Source: Flavobacterium turcicum (GTDB lineage: Bacteria > Bacteroidota > Bacteroidia > Flavobacteriales > Flavobacteriaceae). Taken from it: a DNA stretch of 64,000 nucleotides. The notes beneath the pieces were generated by a model that made no database searches, had not been told where the DNA came from, and was given only the letters and a program-made list of their open reading frames with translations. The stretch spans positions 248,001 through 312,000 of the forward strand of contig NZ_JAAOBY010000002.1 in assembly GCF_011365745.1 (NCBI RefSeq), written 5' to 3'. The first letter of the stretch is position 1; each line of letters opens with the position of its first letter. The position numbers and the translations under genes were made by a program. Positions 1 through 11,227 of this stretch are shown here, piece by piece.

Positions 1-3000
1 TAACCCGTAAGAATCCAGGACATCAACGGGTACTTTATTCATGTAAAATGAAAATTCAGGGGATGTCAGCCACTCCAGTGGTATTGGAATATAATTTTGA
101 TCTTCGAGCTGTCTTCTCATTTCTATCGATAGTTTTGCTGCTAAAGCTGCAGCCTCTTGCTGAGTTGAAGGAGGATTTCTCTGTAATAGGATATTGACTT
201 TTTTTGCAATCACAAAGTTTCTCAGAGCTGAAAGGATCTGCCAGTCAAGAAAACCTGTACTACGCAATGAATTTATAAGTATTTTAAAATTGGGATCCCG
301 TTTCCAGATTTCAAGACTGACGGATAAACTTTTATAATTACGCTTATATCTGCCGGCAATTTTTTCTAATGACGCAGCCTGATCATATTTCGCGCTGACT
401 CCTTTAAAAGCTATATCAAGTCTGGATCCTTCGGAATTAAAATCATCAAAGCTGACAGGGTTAAAAGCTGAACGATGCGATTCACTAAACTGTTCCTCTG
501 TTAAATGATTGAAATATACTTTCTGATAGGTATTTATAATTAATCCCTTATGTCCTAAATTTTGTTTTTTGTAAAGTGAATCAAAAGCTTCGTAGAATTC
601 TTTACTCGGCAGCAGGCTTAAATTACTTAAAAGAGTTCTAATACGACTCGTTAAAAAAGCATAGTGGTATTGAATCTTTAGCTGATCTGTTACCTCTAAG
701 GCAGGGATTGCTAAATCCCAGACTGCTTCATCATGAGAAATTCGCTGTTTGAAATCGTGGGTGTATTCATTGTCTTGGCTTAAGTGAATTGTTACCGGCA
801 TTTTTAGAAGATGCAGATCGACACTCATTAAACCAATCTCACAGAGTATAATTTGAAAAAGGGCAGTAAATTCTTCTGCAATTGCATTCATCTTTACTTC
901 ATTTGAGAATACAATATTCCATTTTATTCCATGGGTGTCAAATTCTATTTTCCTTGACGGTCCTATATCGCTGAAAGGAATCATGGTAAGTTTTCTTTTG
1001 AGTAATTCTTTTAACTTGTTTTGATCTCGAAATTTTGCTTCAGTATGCTGGCCAATTTCCTGTAGAAATTCGGTATAGATCCAACCGATTTTTTGCTTCT
1101 GATGTTGAATAAATGCCTGCAATTCTGGATGAATTATAGCCGCAGTACTTAGAATAAAGCCAAGTTCCACTAAAACATTTGCCAAAACATGATCTCTTTC
1201 CAAATCAAGATCATCAGCATTAAATTCAATTCTTGCGTGGATGTAATTTTGAAAATCATCTAATGCACTGACCCAGCTGCCCTGCTGGTAGTCGGCGTGA
1301 AAAACGGAAGCATAGCTATCACCAATAATCTTCAATATAGTATGATCGCCAAAATGGACAGACCCCCAGAGAGCAGTCAGACCATAGTATTTAGAGGCAA
1401 TATTCATTCCCAAAGCCCAATATACTTTTGCAATGTTGTTAAGTACCATTATTAATTGGGGGCGGGCATCATCATTATTACAGTAATCTTTAGCTTTATG
1501 CAGGCAGCCTAGGGCTTTAAGATAGTTTGCAACTGAAGGTCTGCTAAGATAACTGGAACTTCTTTGAACCAGCGTTTTTGCCGTTTCAAGGTTTTGTCCT
1601 GTTTTCATTGCCAAAACTTCGATGCTATCCAAATATTCTTCCAATACTTGTATGGCGGCAATCTCTGTATCGAGTCTTATAAGTAGATCTAATATGGCGG
1701 AGGTTTGATTATTAAGCGTCGTTATACTGTAGGTACGGGCCTGCGGGAGAATTTCAGGGATTTTACTGTAGAATTCTACTGACTGAATCGTCTTATCAAG
1801 AATAGAGATGGATGGATCGTTATGAAAATGAAAGTTTCCCATTAGCTGTAAAGCCAGGCAAAGCTCATCGATATTGTTATGATTTGATATTTTATTATCA
1901 ATGGTTTTATGTATTGAATTTCGCCAATTTTCTATCTCGTGGAACGTAATAAGTTCTGGAAAACTCTCAGAATACTTAGCCGCTATTTCCAGCAGTATTA
2001 TATCATCTTCTATATCAGAAAAGGAATTTCTATCGTCAAGATTTTCAAAATAATATCTGATTAAGTGTTCTGTACCTTCAATTGTATTTTTTATTGTGAA
2101 GGTTTTTGAATCGGGAGATAAAAGAATAAAAATATACTCGTAGATTGCTTTTCGACGGCAGGATGTTAATGTTTCCTCCTGTTCTATGTACTGTTTTAAA
2201 AGGCTACACCAAAGTTCGTCATGATCGGTTTCGAACAGCTCCCATCTGCAGTGCCTTGTCGCAGCAATTATTTCATAGAATTCTCCGACTCTGAAATCAT
2301 TAATCGTTTCCTCTTCTTTCCATTTTTCGTAAAGGGCGGCATACCATCTGTCTTTTTCTGATCCCATATTAAGCAGTAGGATATCAAGCGACAGATTTGT
2401 GAGAATTTTTTTCTGCGTATCTTTTTCCGCAGTCCGAGCAGCTATTTCTGACAAAAGAACCGATATATAAGTAGTGGCCTGATCTGGATTTAAAGAAAAA
2501 GGAAGCTGTATTACTAATTCCTCCAGTTCCTTAACAAGCTGTGGGATGGCATTTTCTTGAGGTACTGCATCAAATTTCCATCTGATAGATCTTACGAAAT
2601 CATTCCAGACATCATTAGGCAGTCTGTCATATATTTCCTTGGCTTCTTTCATTGCTTTGTCCATTTCTGGAGAAAGCTTTGCGCTCATAACACTGGTTAT
2701 ATATTCATCAATTATAGATTTTACTTTTATCCTGCATCTTTCAAGCATCTCGTGTGAGAGTTCATCCTGATTCTGCCACCACTCCTTCAAAAGTTTTGGG
2801 TCCTCGGTTTTATACTGTCGTGCTGGCCGAGAATTAGTTTCAAAAATAAAGGTCACATCATCCAATATATAATCACCTTTACAGTAGAGCATAAAAAAAT
2901 GAGCTATGCTTTTTACTATTTCTTCCTTAGAAAAAGAAAAATTGTCAGAATATAATTTTACTTGCCTAAAAGTGGAAGTTCCAGCGTCTACACTGCGTTC

Positions 3001-3162
3001 GAAAATATCCTCTTCATAGTCACAATAGATGTCAGTATCGTTCTGCTCAAGCCTGTTTAGAAGCCATGTTCGCAGCGTTATGAGTTTTTGAAAGTAAAAG
3101 CCCTGCTCGGTAGCAGTGGCATCGGTATCTTTTGTAAATAAATGAAGCTTGGTTAAACTCAT
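1..3162 (-). CDS. Large DUF4297/Cap4-like nuclease protein with helical repeats, 3' end outside window
   Basis: The frame is open for 1,054 codons from the ATG at 3162 to the window edge, and I found no stop in any line. The N-terminus resembles the dsDNA-nuclease (DUF4297/Cap4-like, PD-(D/E)XK) domain used by many anti-phage effectors: a glycine plus aromatic/Gln stretch (GFYFQ, residues 21-25), an acidic E-E-D-I segment (50-53) and the catalytic Q-V-K (67-69). The rest is mostly helical. Around the middle a TPR-like stretch occurs (NNIAKVYWALGMNIASKYYG), so the body could be a sensor scaffold. No Walker A motif is visible in the part present, unlike Avs proteins, which place a STAND NTPase after this nuclease. 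It is the last gene of a minus-strand defence cluster, 91 bp after the gene at 3254-4381. Function in defence is inferred from the domain and the context; the missing C-terminus could change the classification. Confidence 0.7.
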   Translation of the reverse strand, partial: MSLTKLHLFTKDTDATATEQGFYFQKLITLRTWLLNRLEQNDTDIYCDYEEDIFERSVDAGTSTFRQVKLYSDNFSFSKEEIVKSIAHFFMLYCKGDYILDDVTFIFETNSRPARQYKTEDPKLLKEWWQNQDELSHEMLERCRIKVKSIIDEYITSVMSAKLSPEMDKAMKEAKEIYDRLPNDVWNDFVRSIRWKFDAVPQENAIPQLVKELEELVIQLPFSLNPDQATTYISVLLSEIAARTAEKDTQKKILTNLSLDILLLNMGSEKDRWYAALYEKWKEEETINDFRVGEFYEIIAATRHCRWELFETDHDELWCSLLKQYIEQEETLTSCRRKAIYEYIFILLSPDSKTFTIKNTIEGTEHLIRYYFENLDDRNSFSDIEDDIILLEIAAKYSESFPELITFHEIENWRNSIHKTIDNKISNHNNIDELCLALQLMGNFHFHNDPSISILDKTIQSVEFYSKIPEILPQARTYSITTLNNQTSAILDLLIRLDTEIAAIQVLEEYLDSIEVLAMKTGQNLETAKTLVQRSSSYLSRPSVANYLKALGCLHKAKDYCNNDDARPQLIMVLNNIAKVYWALGMNIASKYYGLTALWGSVHFGDHTILKIIGDSYASVFHADYQQGSWVSALDDFQNYIHARIEFNADDLDLERDHVLANVLVELGFILSTAAIIHPELQAFIQHQKQKIGWIYTEFLQEIGQHTEAKFRDQNKLKELLKRKLTMIPFSDIGPSRKIEFDTHGIKWNIVFSNEVKMNAIAEEFTALFQIILCEIGLMSVDLHLLKMPVTIHLSQDNEYTHDFKQRISHDEAVWDLAIPALEVTDQLKIQYHYAFLTSRIRTLLSNLSLLPSKEFYEAFDSLYKKQNLGHKGLIINTYQKVYFNHLTEEQFSESHRSAFNPVSFDDFNSEGSRLDIAFKGVSAKYDQAASLEKIAGRYKRNYKSLSVSLEIWKRDPNFKILINSLRSTGFLDWQILSALRNFVIAKKVNILLQRNPPSTQQEAAALAAKLSIEMRRQLEDQNYIPIPLEWLTSPEFSFYMNKVPVDVLDSYGL

Positions 3163-3253
3163 GTGAACGTAGTGCTTTTTTTATAATTGAAAATGAGCTA
3201 ATATTATCTATTGGCAAACTTTGAAAATTAATATTTCTTTTGAGTTATTCAAA

Positions 3254-4381
3254 TTATGGTAAATACCATGTTTTCTTTTTAAAACTTAAGGTATCTTTAT
3301 CCACATCATCTAGGAACTCTTCTTTTGCATTAGACAATGGATTATACCAATCTAATTTCTTTGATGCCCAGTCAAGCCATTGCTCAGTTTGTAACGATTT
3401 CTCCGGCTGAGTGTTTATATAATCAAAATACTCTTTTAAGACATTAAAATTTTTCCACCGGTGTGCATCGTTATAGAACTGTTTGAACTTATTCAATTCA
3501 TTCTCTTTTTCAAGTTGTTTTTCAAGTTCTATTTTTTCTAATTCTTTTCTTTTTATTTCTTCAAGTTTTCTTCGTGCTCTCATTTCATGCATTGCCAAAA
3601 AATCACTTTCAATTTTGATAAGAATTTTTGCAATTTGATCTTCGATGAGGCTTTTGTTAGAATCGACAAATTCATAAGCTCCGAATCGTCCCGCTTTCAG
3701 CGCAAGTTTTCCGTTAGGGATGAGCTCCCTGGTTTTCCATCTAAAATCAGTTTCTACCTGGACAGAATTACAGATTTCTCTAATAGAAATTTTCATCTCG
3801 TCGTCTTCATAGGCGATGATAGTTAACCCTTCTTCTTTTAAAACTACTTTATAGTTTAACGCGAGGAAGTTTTTAATAAGATTATCGAGTATTCTTAAAG
3901 ATCGTGAAATATTTTTTGGAGTAACAATAATACTTGGCATTCCTCTGCCAGTTTGTACAGTCCCTTTAATTCGACTGTATGCATCTGGTTTTATCTCTTT
4001 TAAATAATTTTGAGTATTTACAACTATAATGTCGGGTTTGCTTAGCCTATCTGAAACTTTTAGTACAAGGCGCTTGTTGTTTTTTATACTTTCAGAAATC
4101 AAATCAATTTTAGGATCCTGTTGATAAGAGCTCGACTTTGATTGATCAATATTAATTTTTATTTGCTCTTCTTTATTTTTATTTGGCAGCTTAATTACAG
4201 TAGTTTTTTTCCCGTACTGAATTTTCTGCCAGTGCCCCATTAAAGGTGTAGGTATATTGTGCTTTTTACATATTTTCCTTAGACCATTATCCGATAAATT
4301 GAATTCTTTGGCTAAAACAACCATTGGTGTTGACCATATTTTTTCATATAGTTCCAGTCTTGTTAATATTAAAACATTCAT
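3254..4381 (-). CDS. Conserved protein of unknown function with HTH-like N-terminus
   Basis: This is a 375-residue soluble protein. Its first 60 residues have a pattern I recognise from a widespread uncharacterised bacterial family: L-T-R-L-E-L-Y-E-K-I-W-S-x-P-M, then a helix-turn-helix-like segment (LAKEFNLSDNGLRKICKKH), then I-P-x-P-x-x-G-H-W-Q-K. The turn contains S-D-N-G-L as in winged-helix domains, so DNA binding is possible. A charged coiled coil rich in Glu, Lys and Leu covers roughly residues 265-300. No catalytic motif is visible. The gene lies between the HNH/ATPase pair and the truncated nuclease gene, all on the same strand. It could be a regulator of the island or an accessory defence protein, but no function can be assigned from the sequence. 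Confidence 0.6.
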   Translation of the reverse strand: MNVLILTRLELYEKIWSTPMVVLAKEFNLSDNGLRKICKKHNIPTPLMGHWQKIQYGKKTTVIKLPNKNKEEQIKINIDQSKSSSYQQDPKIDLISESIKNNKRLVLKVSDRLSKPDIIVVNTQNYLKEIKPDAYSRIKGTVQTGRGMPSIIVTPKNISRSLRILDNLIKNFLALNYKVVLKEEGLTIIAYEDDEMKISIREICNSVQVETDFRWKTRELIPNGKLALKAGRFGAYEFVDSNKSLIEDQIAKILIKIESDFLAMHEMRARRKLEEIKRKELEKIELEKQLEKENELNKFKQFYNDAHRWKNFNVLKEYFDYINTQPEKSLQTEQWLDWASKKLDWYNPLSNAKEEFLDDVDKDTLSFKKKTWYLP

Positions 4382-4719
4382 ATAAAAATTTTACATATTA
4401 TAAGTTATTTGGAGTGCTTGATTAAAACTACTAATTATAAACGTACTGTGAAATATAATATGAAAAATTTCTTAGTTATTTAGCAGATATTTTGTCTTAT
4501 GTAAACAAGATATTGAGACATATATGCATTTTTTTGGAGGCTCGATTTTATTGATTCTATATTAAATGCTAAGTTTTTAAATGGAAGCTTAATTATTTCA
4601 TTTGGTAATTTTAAATGTAGAGCTATGTTTAAACTAATCCCTCCAAAATTTTCTCAGTAATTCTTTGATAACATATCAAATTAACATGCTCTGTAATTTT
4701 CCTTTCCATATCCAATCCA
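4382..4719. other. 338-bp AT-rich intergenic region, no gene seen
   Basis: This stretch separates the HNH gene from the conserved gene at 3254-4381 on the minus strand. I see no open frame of useful length and no strong hairpin. It probably contains the promoter of the downstream gene, but I could not identify a convincing TTG / TAnnTTTG pair. Confidence 0.4.
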
Positions 4720-5568
4720 CTATCCAATTAGACGAAAGCCAGTTGAACAAAACCAGTCATCTTCTGACAATGCTTTAAACATTGCAGTTTCCCATGAATT
4801 TAAATTTATAGCTGCATTTGATGCTGCTTCATCAGCCAGATATTTTACGATACCTGCCTGCGCAGCTCCGCTGGAATAAATTTTCTCCAAATTATATTTC
4901 ATTCCAGATAATCTCCTAGCAGCTTGTGATGCATATAGAATATTTAATTTAAAACAATCTAGGTGTGTAGTTACTCTATTTTTCAGCAAGTTATCCCAGC
5001 TTGTAGGAGCCTTAACATTAAAAGACAGTGAAACTGGAGTTGTCTTATTAACTATAGCGTTTAGCCAAATTACATTTTCAATATTATCATAATAAGGATG
5101 AAGTGTCTCATCATCAGGTCCAGTGGGATAGTCTGCTAGTTTACCTGTATTACAGTCCTTACAAGAAGGTATTAAGTTTATCGGAACAATAGAAAGTCTT
5201 GGATACTTAGATTTAGGCAAATAATGATCCAATGTAGTTGCCTCCCTATGGGAACAAAGTGGACAAAGCCCTTCTGGTGCGGCCATGATAAGCTGATCAT
5301 AATACACTCTTCCTTTAGGCTTTCGAACCATTTGGGCTGTATAAACATTTTTTAGCTCCTTATAAGTTACATTTCCATTAACTACGGTTTCCCTCGCAAT
5401 TGTGTAGATTTGACCTTTGGTAATTTTAGCTTCAAACTCTGTTTCAGCATCATTTATCAAAGTCTGGCAACGTTCAAGTCTGCCTCGAAGTCCGTTGTCT
5501 CCAACTGTTGTAAGACATTCAGGATAGACCATTGCTGCTGTTAATGCTGGTTTATTTATTTTACGCAT
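4720..5568 (-). CDS. HNH endonuclease, PtuB-like partner of the adjacent ATPase
   Basis: The protein has a clear HNH zinc-finger nuclease core: a C-P-L-C knuckle, then L-D-H-Y-L-P-K-S, N-L-I-P-S, and a second knuckle C-K-D-C-N-x-G-K. The D-H and the later N are the expected metal-binding and catalytic positions. I chose the ATG at 5568 because the resulting start (MRKINKP) resembles the M-R-x-I-x-K start of PtuB/TIGR02646-type HNH proteins and lies 7 bp after the ATPase stop. An upstream ATG at 5592 would add 8 residues and overlap the ATPase by 17 bp. ATPase + HNH pairs define Septu-type defence (PtuA/PtuB). The core is more divergent than classical PtuB, so it may be a sister family. Nuclease action on phage or host DNA is inferred. 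Confidence 0.75.
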   Translation of the reverse strand: MRKINKPALTAAMVYPECLTTVGDNGLRGRLERCQTLINDAETEFEAKITKGQIYTIARETVVNGNVTYKELKNVYTAQMVRKPKGRVYYDQLIMAAPEGLCPLCSHREATTLDHYLPKSKYPRLSIVPINLIPSCKDCNTGKLADYPTGPDDETLHPYYDNIENVIWLNAIVNKTTPVSLSFNVKAPTSWDNLLKNRVTTHLDCFKLNILYASQAARRLSGMKYNLEKIYSSGAAQAGIVKYLADEAASNAAINLNSWETAMFKALSEDDWFCSTGFRLIG

Positions 5569-5575
5569 TCTATTT

Positions 5576-7099
5576 TTATTCTTTATTAGCAATTAAAGCC
5601 ATAACAATTGATCTCGCTTCAGATCCCAATTGATTGTTAAAGGAGTGTATAACCTGATCATAGTTATAATCGTTATTTTTAACTATTTCTGCCAACATTT
5701 TATAAAAACCGGAATTTGTAACTTCTAGACCAAATACGTCATTAGTTAAGACTCCTACATTCTCCCCGAAAGATTCGCGATTCAAGCGATCTGAAGCAGT
5801 AATATCTCCACTTCTTCTTAATTTCCACACACAGCTTCTAGGTACTTCCTGCAGAATTACTGGAGAGTGTGTTGAAACAATTGCTACACCATTTGTTTTG
5901 ATAAGGAGATCTGATACCGATCTGATAAATGCTGCCAAAAGCGGTGGATGAAGATGAGCTTCAGGCTCATCCATAAGTAACAAACTCTTTTCCTGTAACT
6001 TTTCAACTAATGTAGTAATTGTAAGCAAAATAATTTTATGTCCTGAACTAAGTCTTCTAAAGGCCGTGGAAATAACCATTTCTGACTTATCCAATTCACG
6101 GCGCATGATTAATTCAACAAATCTTTCTCTTCGGAAGTTAGGATCTGATTGTAAAGTTTCAAGAGCTTCTACTAATCTTGGAAGTAAACCTCTAGACTTG
6201 CATACTTTTAAACTTTCGTAAAACTCAGCTGAGAGAACATTTAAATCTTTTATTTCTAAATCAGATTGTACTCCTTTCGTTTTCCTTAAACCTATATAAG
6301 AATACTTCATACCATTAATAAATTCCTCATCAGATCGCAGATCCAATTCATCAAAAACACTAAATGAAACGGAAATTAAATTAGCAAAGGAATTTCCTTC
6401 ATCATCATACATATTTATTTTATTAAAATAAAAACTACCTTGTACGGGAAGAAAACCAGAAGGAACAACTAAAGAATGAATCATATTATCAATTAAAGTT
6501 GTTTTACCTACACCATTTCTCCCAATTAAAACATGAATATTAGTTGGAGGGAGCGATTCCGGAATTACATCAAACACTAGACTTAATCCATCTTGATCAT
6601 TTTTATCTCCTTTATTAAATCGAAAACTATAAGGCGTTAATTTTGCACCTCCATTAGCCATTCTTCTATATTGTCCTGTTATTGTACCTGGATGTAGATC
6701 TCGAAGAAATGAAACTTCAACGACCCTTTCTTCTTTAACACTGTTAAAAATATCTTGCTTTTTTGCTATATCGTTTAACTGATTAAGTATTAAATCTCTA
6801 ATTTCCACTGGCAGCTTATTAAGGTGCTCGTAATATTCTTCTGAATTTCCTAATGAAAAATAATCATCTCCAATGTAATCAAATGCATAATCGATATGAA
6901 AAACTTTATCGCTTTCTTGTTGTCCTTTAAAACCAATTTTAACTCCGCCAAGGTCATGCTTTTGTGATTTTTCATCTACATAAAAAATACCGAATAAAGT
7001 ATAAAAGCTAAAGTCATTCCAATTGTCCCATACAAGACAAACTTCGTTTTTGGAGTTTGGATCATGTTCACCCCAAGTATCTAAGATTCTAAAAATCAT
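5576..7099 (-). CDS. ABC-type AAA ATPase, PtuA-like sensor/motor of an HNH pair
   Basis: This is a 507-residue soluble ATPase. Walker A (GRNGVGKT) is at about residues 193-200, the ABC-like signature L-S-S-G-H-K comes after a helical middle, and Walker B with the catalytic glutamate reads LLLMDEPEAHLH, followed by a switch histidine in V-S-T-H-S-P. This order is that of SMC/OLD-like ABC ATPases. The roughly 185 residues before Walker A are unusual: most PtuA or OLD proteins begin with the nucleotide-binding fold almost at once. The extension (D-x-W-G-E-H and W-D-N-W near the start) may be a separate recognition domain. The HNH gene follows directly, so the two probably form one complex. In Septu the ATPase holds the nuclease in check and responds to infection; that role here is inferred. 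Confidence 0.78.
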   Translation of the reverse strand: MIFRILDTWGEHDPNSKNEVCLVWDNWNDFSFYTLFGIFYVDEKSQKHDLGGVKIGFKGQQESDKVFHIDYAFDYIGDDYFSLGNSEEYYEHLNKLPVEIRDLILNQLNDIAKKQDIFNSVKEERVVEVSFLRDLHPGTITGQYRRMANGGAKLTPYSFRFNKGDKNDQDGLSLVFDVIPESLPPTNIHVLIGRNGVGKTTLIDNMIHSLVVPSGFLPVQGSFYFNKINMYDDEGNSFANLISVSFSVFDELDLRSDEEFINGMKYSYIGLRKTKGVQSDLEIKDLNVLSAEFYESLKVCKSRGLLPRLVEALETLQSDPNFRRERFVELIMRRELDKSEMVISTAFRRLSSGHKIILLTITTLVEKLQEKSLLLMDEPEAHLHPPLLAAFIRSVSDLLIKTNGVAIVSTHSPVILQEVPRSCVWKLRRSGDITASDRLNRESFGENVGVLTNDVFGLEVTNSGFYKMLAEIVKNNDYNYDQVIHSFNNQLGSEARSIVMALIANKE

Positions 7100-7327
7100 T
7101 GTTTTTTATTATTAGTTATAAAGCAAATAACAATTACAAAAAATGCTCCTATCATTTGTACATAATTCAATTTACAACAGCTTAATTATTAATATATTCA
7201 TTTTAAGTACAATATTCACTCGCTCAAAGAGCATCCGTTCAATAAACTTTTTTTGAAATCGAAAATTTAACTTTACAATTTTATTCTCATAACGTTTGGT
7301 TTGAAGTTTAAATAAACAATTAAATTG

Positions 7328-9884
<2,557 letters not shown>

Positions 9885-9888
<4 letters not shown>

Positions 9889-11102
9889 TTACTTTGATAT
9901 TTTATTTTCCAATCAGGTCTCCAACCTATTTCTGGTTTGTTGGATAAATTCAAAAAACACCCATTTTTAACATATTCACTTTCAGTAGTAAAACCAAATC
10001 CTTCTTTAAATTTCAACTCAATACTTTTCATTATCGAATCATAAATATCAATCGATATTAAATTTTTCTCATCCTCATTATATTCATCAATTTCTTTTAA
10101 AACTTTTACATCATATAATTCTTGCCAATGATTTTTACACTGTTTAACAAATACTTCAAAATCATATTCTGTATAATCACCCTTAATTATAATATGCTTA
10201 ATTTCTACATCCGAATATATAAAATCATGAATTGCTCTAACAATTATTCTTTCCTTAGCTTCTTTATTCCTTGCCATATCTTCTATTTGCCTAACAAACA
10301 TTTCCTTCCTAGCTTTCTTAATTAAGCCATCATCAATTGTACCAAGCCTCTCCTTAGTTCTAAATACAGCATTCATTATAGAAGGATTAGTTTTAATTTG
10401 ATAATATTTATCATCAAATTCATTTTTACTAAAATGCGCTACGTCAGAATTTAACCATTTAGATTTTGCTCGCAAACTAATCCATCCATAAAATTCTTCA
10501 TAAATAGAATCTCTAATAGTATCTGTATAACTCTCAGAACTTAGATGTAACTCAACAATAAACTTTTCTTTTACGCTTTCTTCATCTTCAATTTGTAGAT
10601 TATTTTTTATAGTCTCAAATACTGCTTGATTTTTTAAAACAAACTCTATATAATCTATTGTTTTTTGAATATGTGTTCCTTTTTTTGCTGTTAATAATTT
10701 AGCTTTTTGCACCGCTAGTAAATCATTTACTAAAACAATTACATTACTGAAAGTTTCATTTTTTATCTTGGACAATAAAGCGTCATTAGATATTTTTTTA
10801 TTTGTGGAACAAACAAAAATAGTTTTATCATTAAAAATATTAGTATTGATTTTTTGTATCCAAATTTCGAATGTTCTCCATAATGCTTTGCTAGTATCTT
10901 CAAAAGTAGTTCCAGAAGTTAATATACTGTGCTTTGCCTGAAAGGTCATTAAAACAGAACCTTTTTCATTATGAGCTGCAACATCATCTACGCTTTCAAT
11001 AGAAACAAAATCTTTATCATTTTGTAATCCTGAAAGAGTAAGCAATGCTTTTTCAAATTGATAGATGTACCCTGAAGCTGCACCTGAAGCTAAATCAGAC
11101 AT
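9885..11102 (-). CDS. ABC-3C effector with nuclease-like N-terminal domain
   Basis: The 405-residue protein joins two parts. The N-terminus has G-Y-I-Y-Q-F-E (11-17), an acidic E36-S-V-D-D (36-40) and Q55-A-K57 followed by H-S. This is the E ... D ... QxK pattern of DUF4297/PD-(D/E)XK dsDNA nucleases, close to the one in the protein at 1-3162. The C-terminus ends with a G-C-F-L-N-L-S segment and G-W-R-P-D-W-K-I-K-Y, which is the pattern of the ABC-3C C-terminal domain. In ABC-3C systems this C-terminal domain tethers a variable toxic effector to the ATPase complex. Here the effector is most simply a DNA nuclease. It is the first gene of the operon; the next gene overlaps it by 4 bp. DNA cleavage has not been shown and is inferred. 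Confidence 0.82.
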
Positions 11103-11227
11103 AAGTTTGTAATAATTTAATGATTTAAATCTCTATAATGGTATAATTTAGAATGCCAAATTACGCTTTTTAAAGAATCTATTTTAATAAAAAAATAAGG
11201 ATTTATTTATATTTTTTATCCTTTTAT

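Noticed and set aside
1..3162. Avs (STAND) protein
   Set aside because: No Walker A or B motif is visible in the 1,054 residues present; the missing end could still change this.
4720..7099. Retron with PtuAB effectors
   Set aside because: No reverse transcriptase or msr/msd-like structure was seen within the neighbouring 3 kb on either side.
10122..10325. Small plus-strand gene within the ABC-3C effector
   Set aside because: It is a shadow frame opposite a well-supported coding region.
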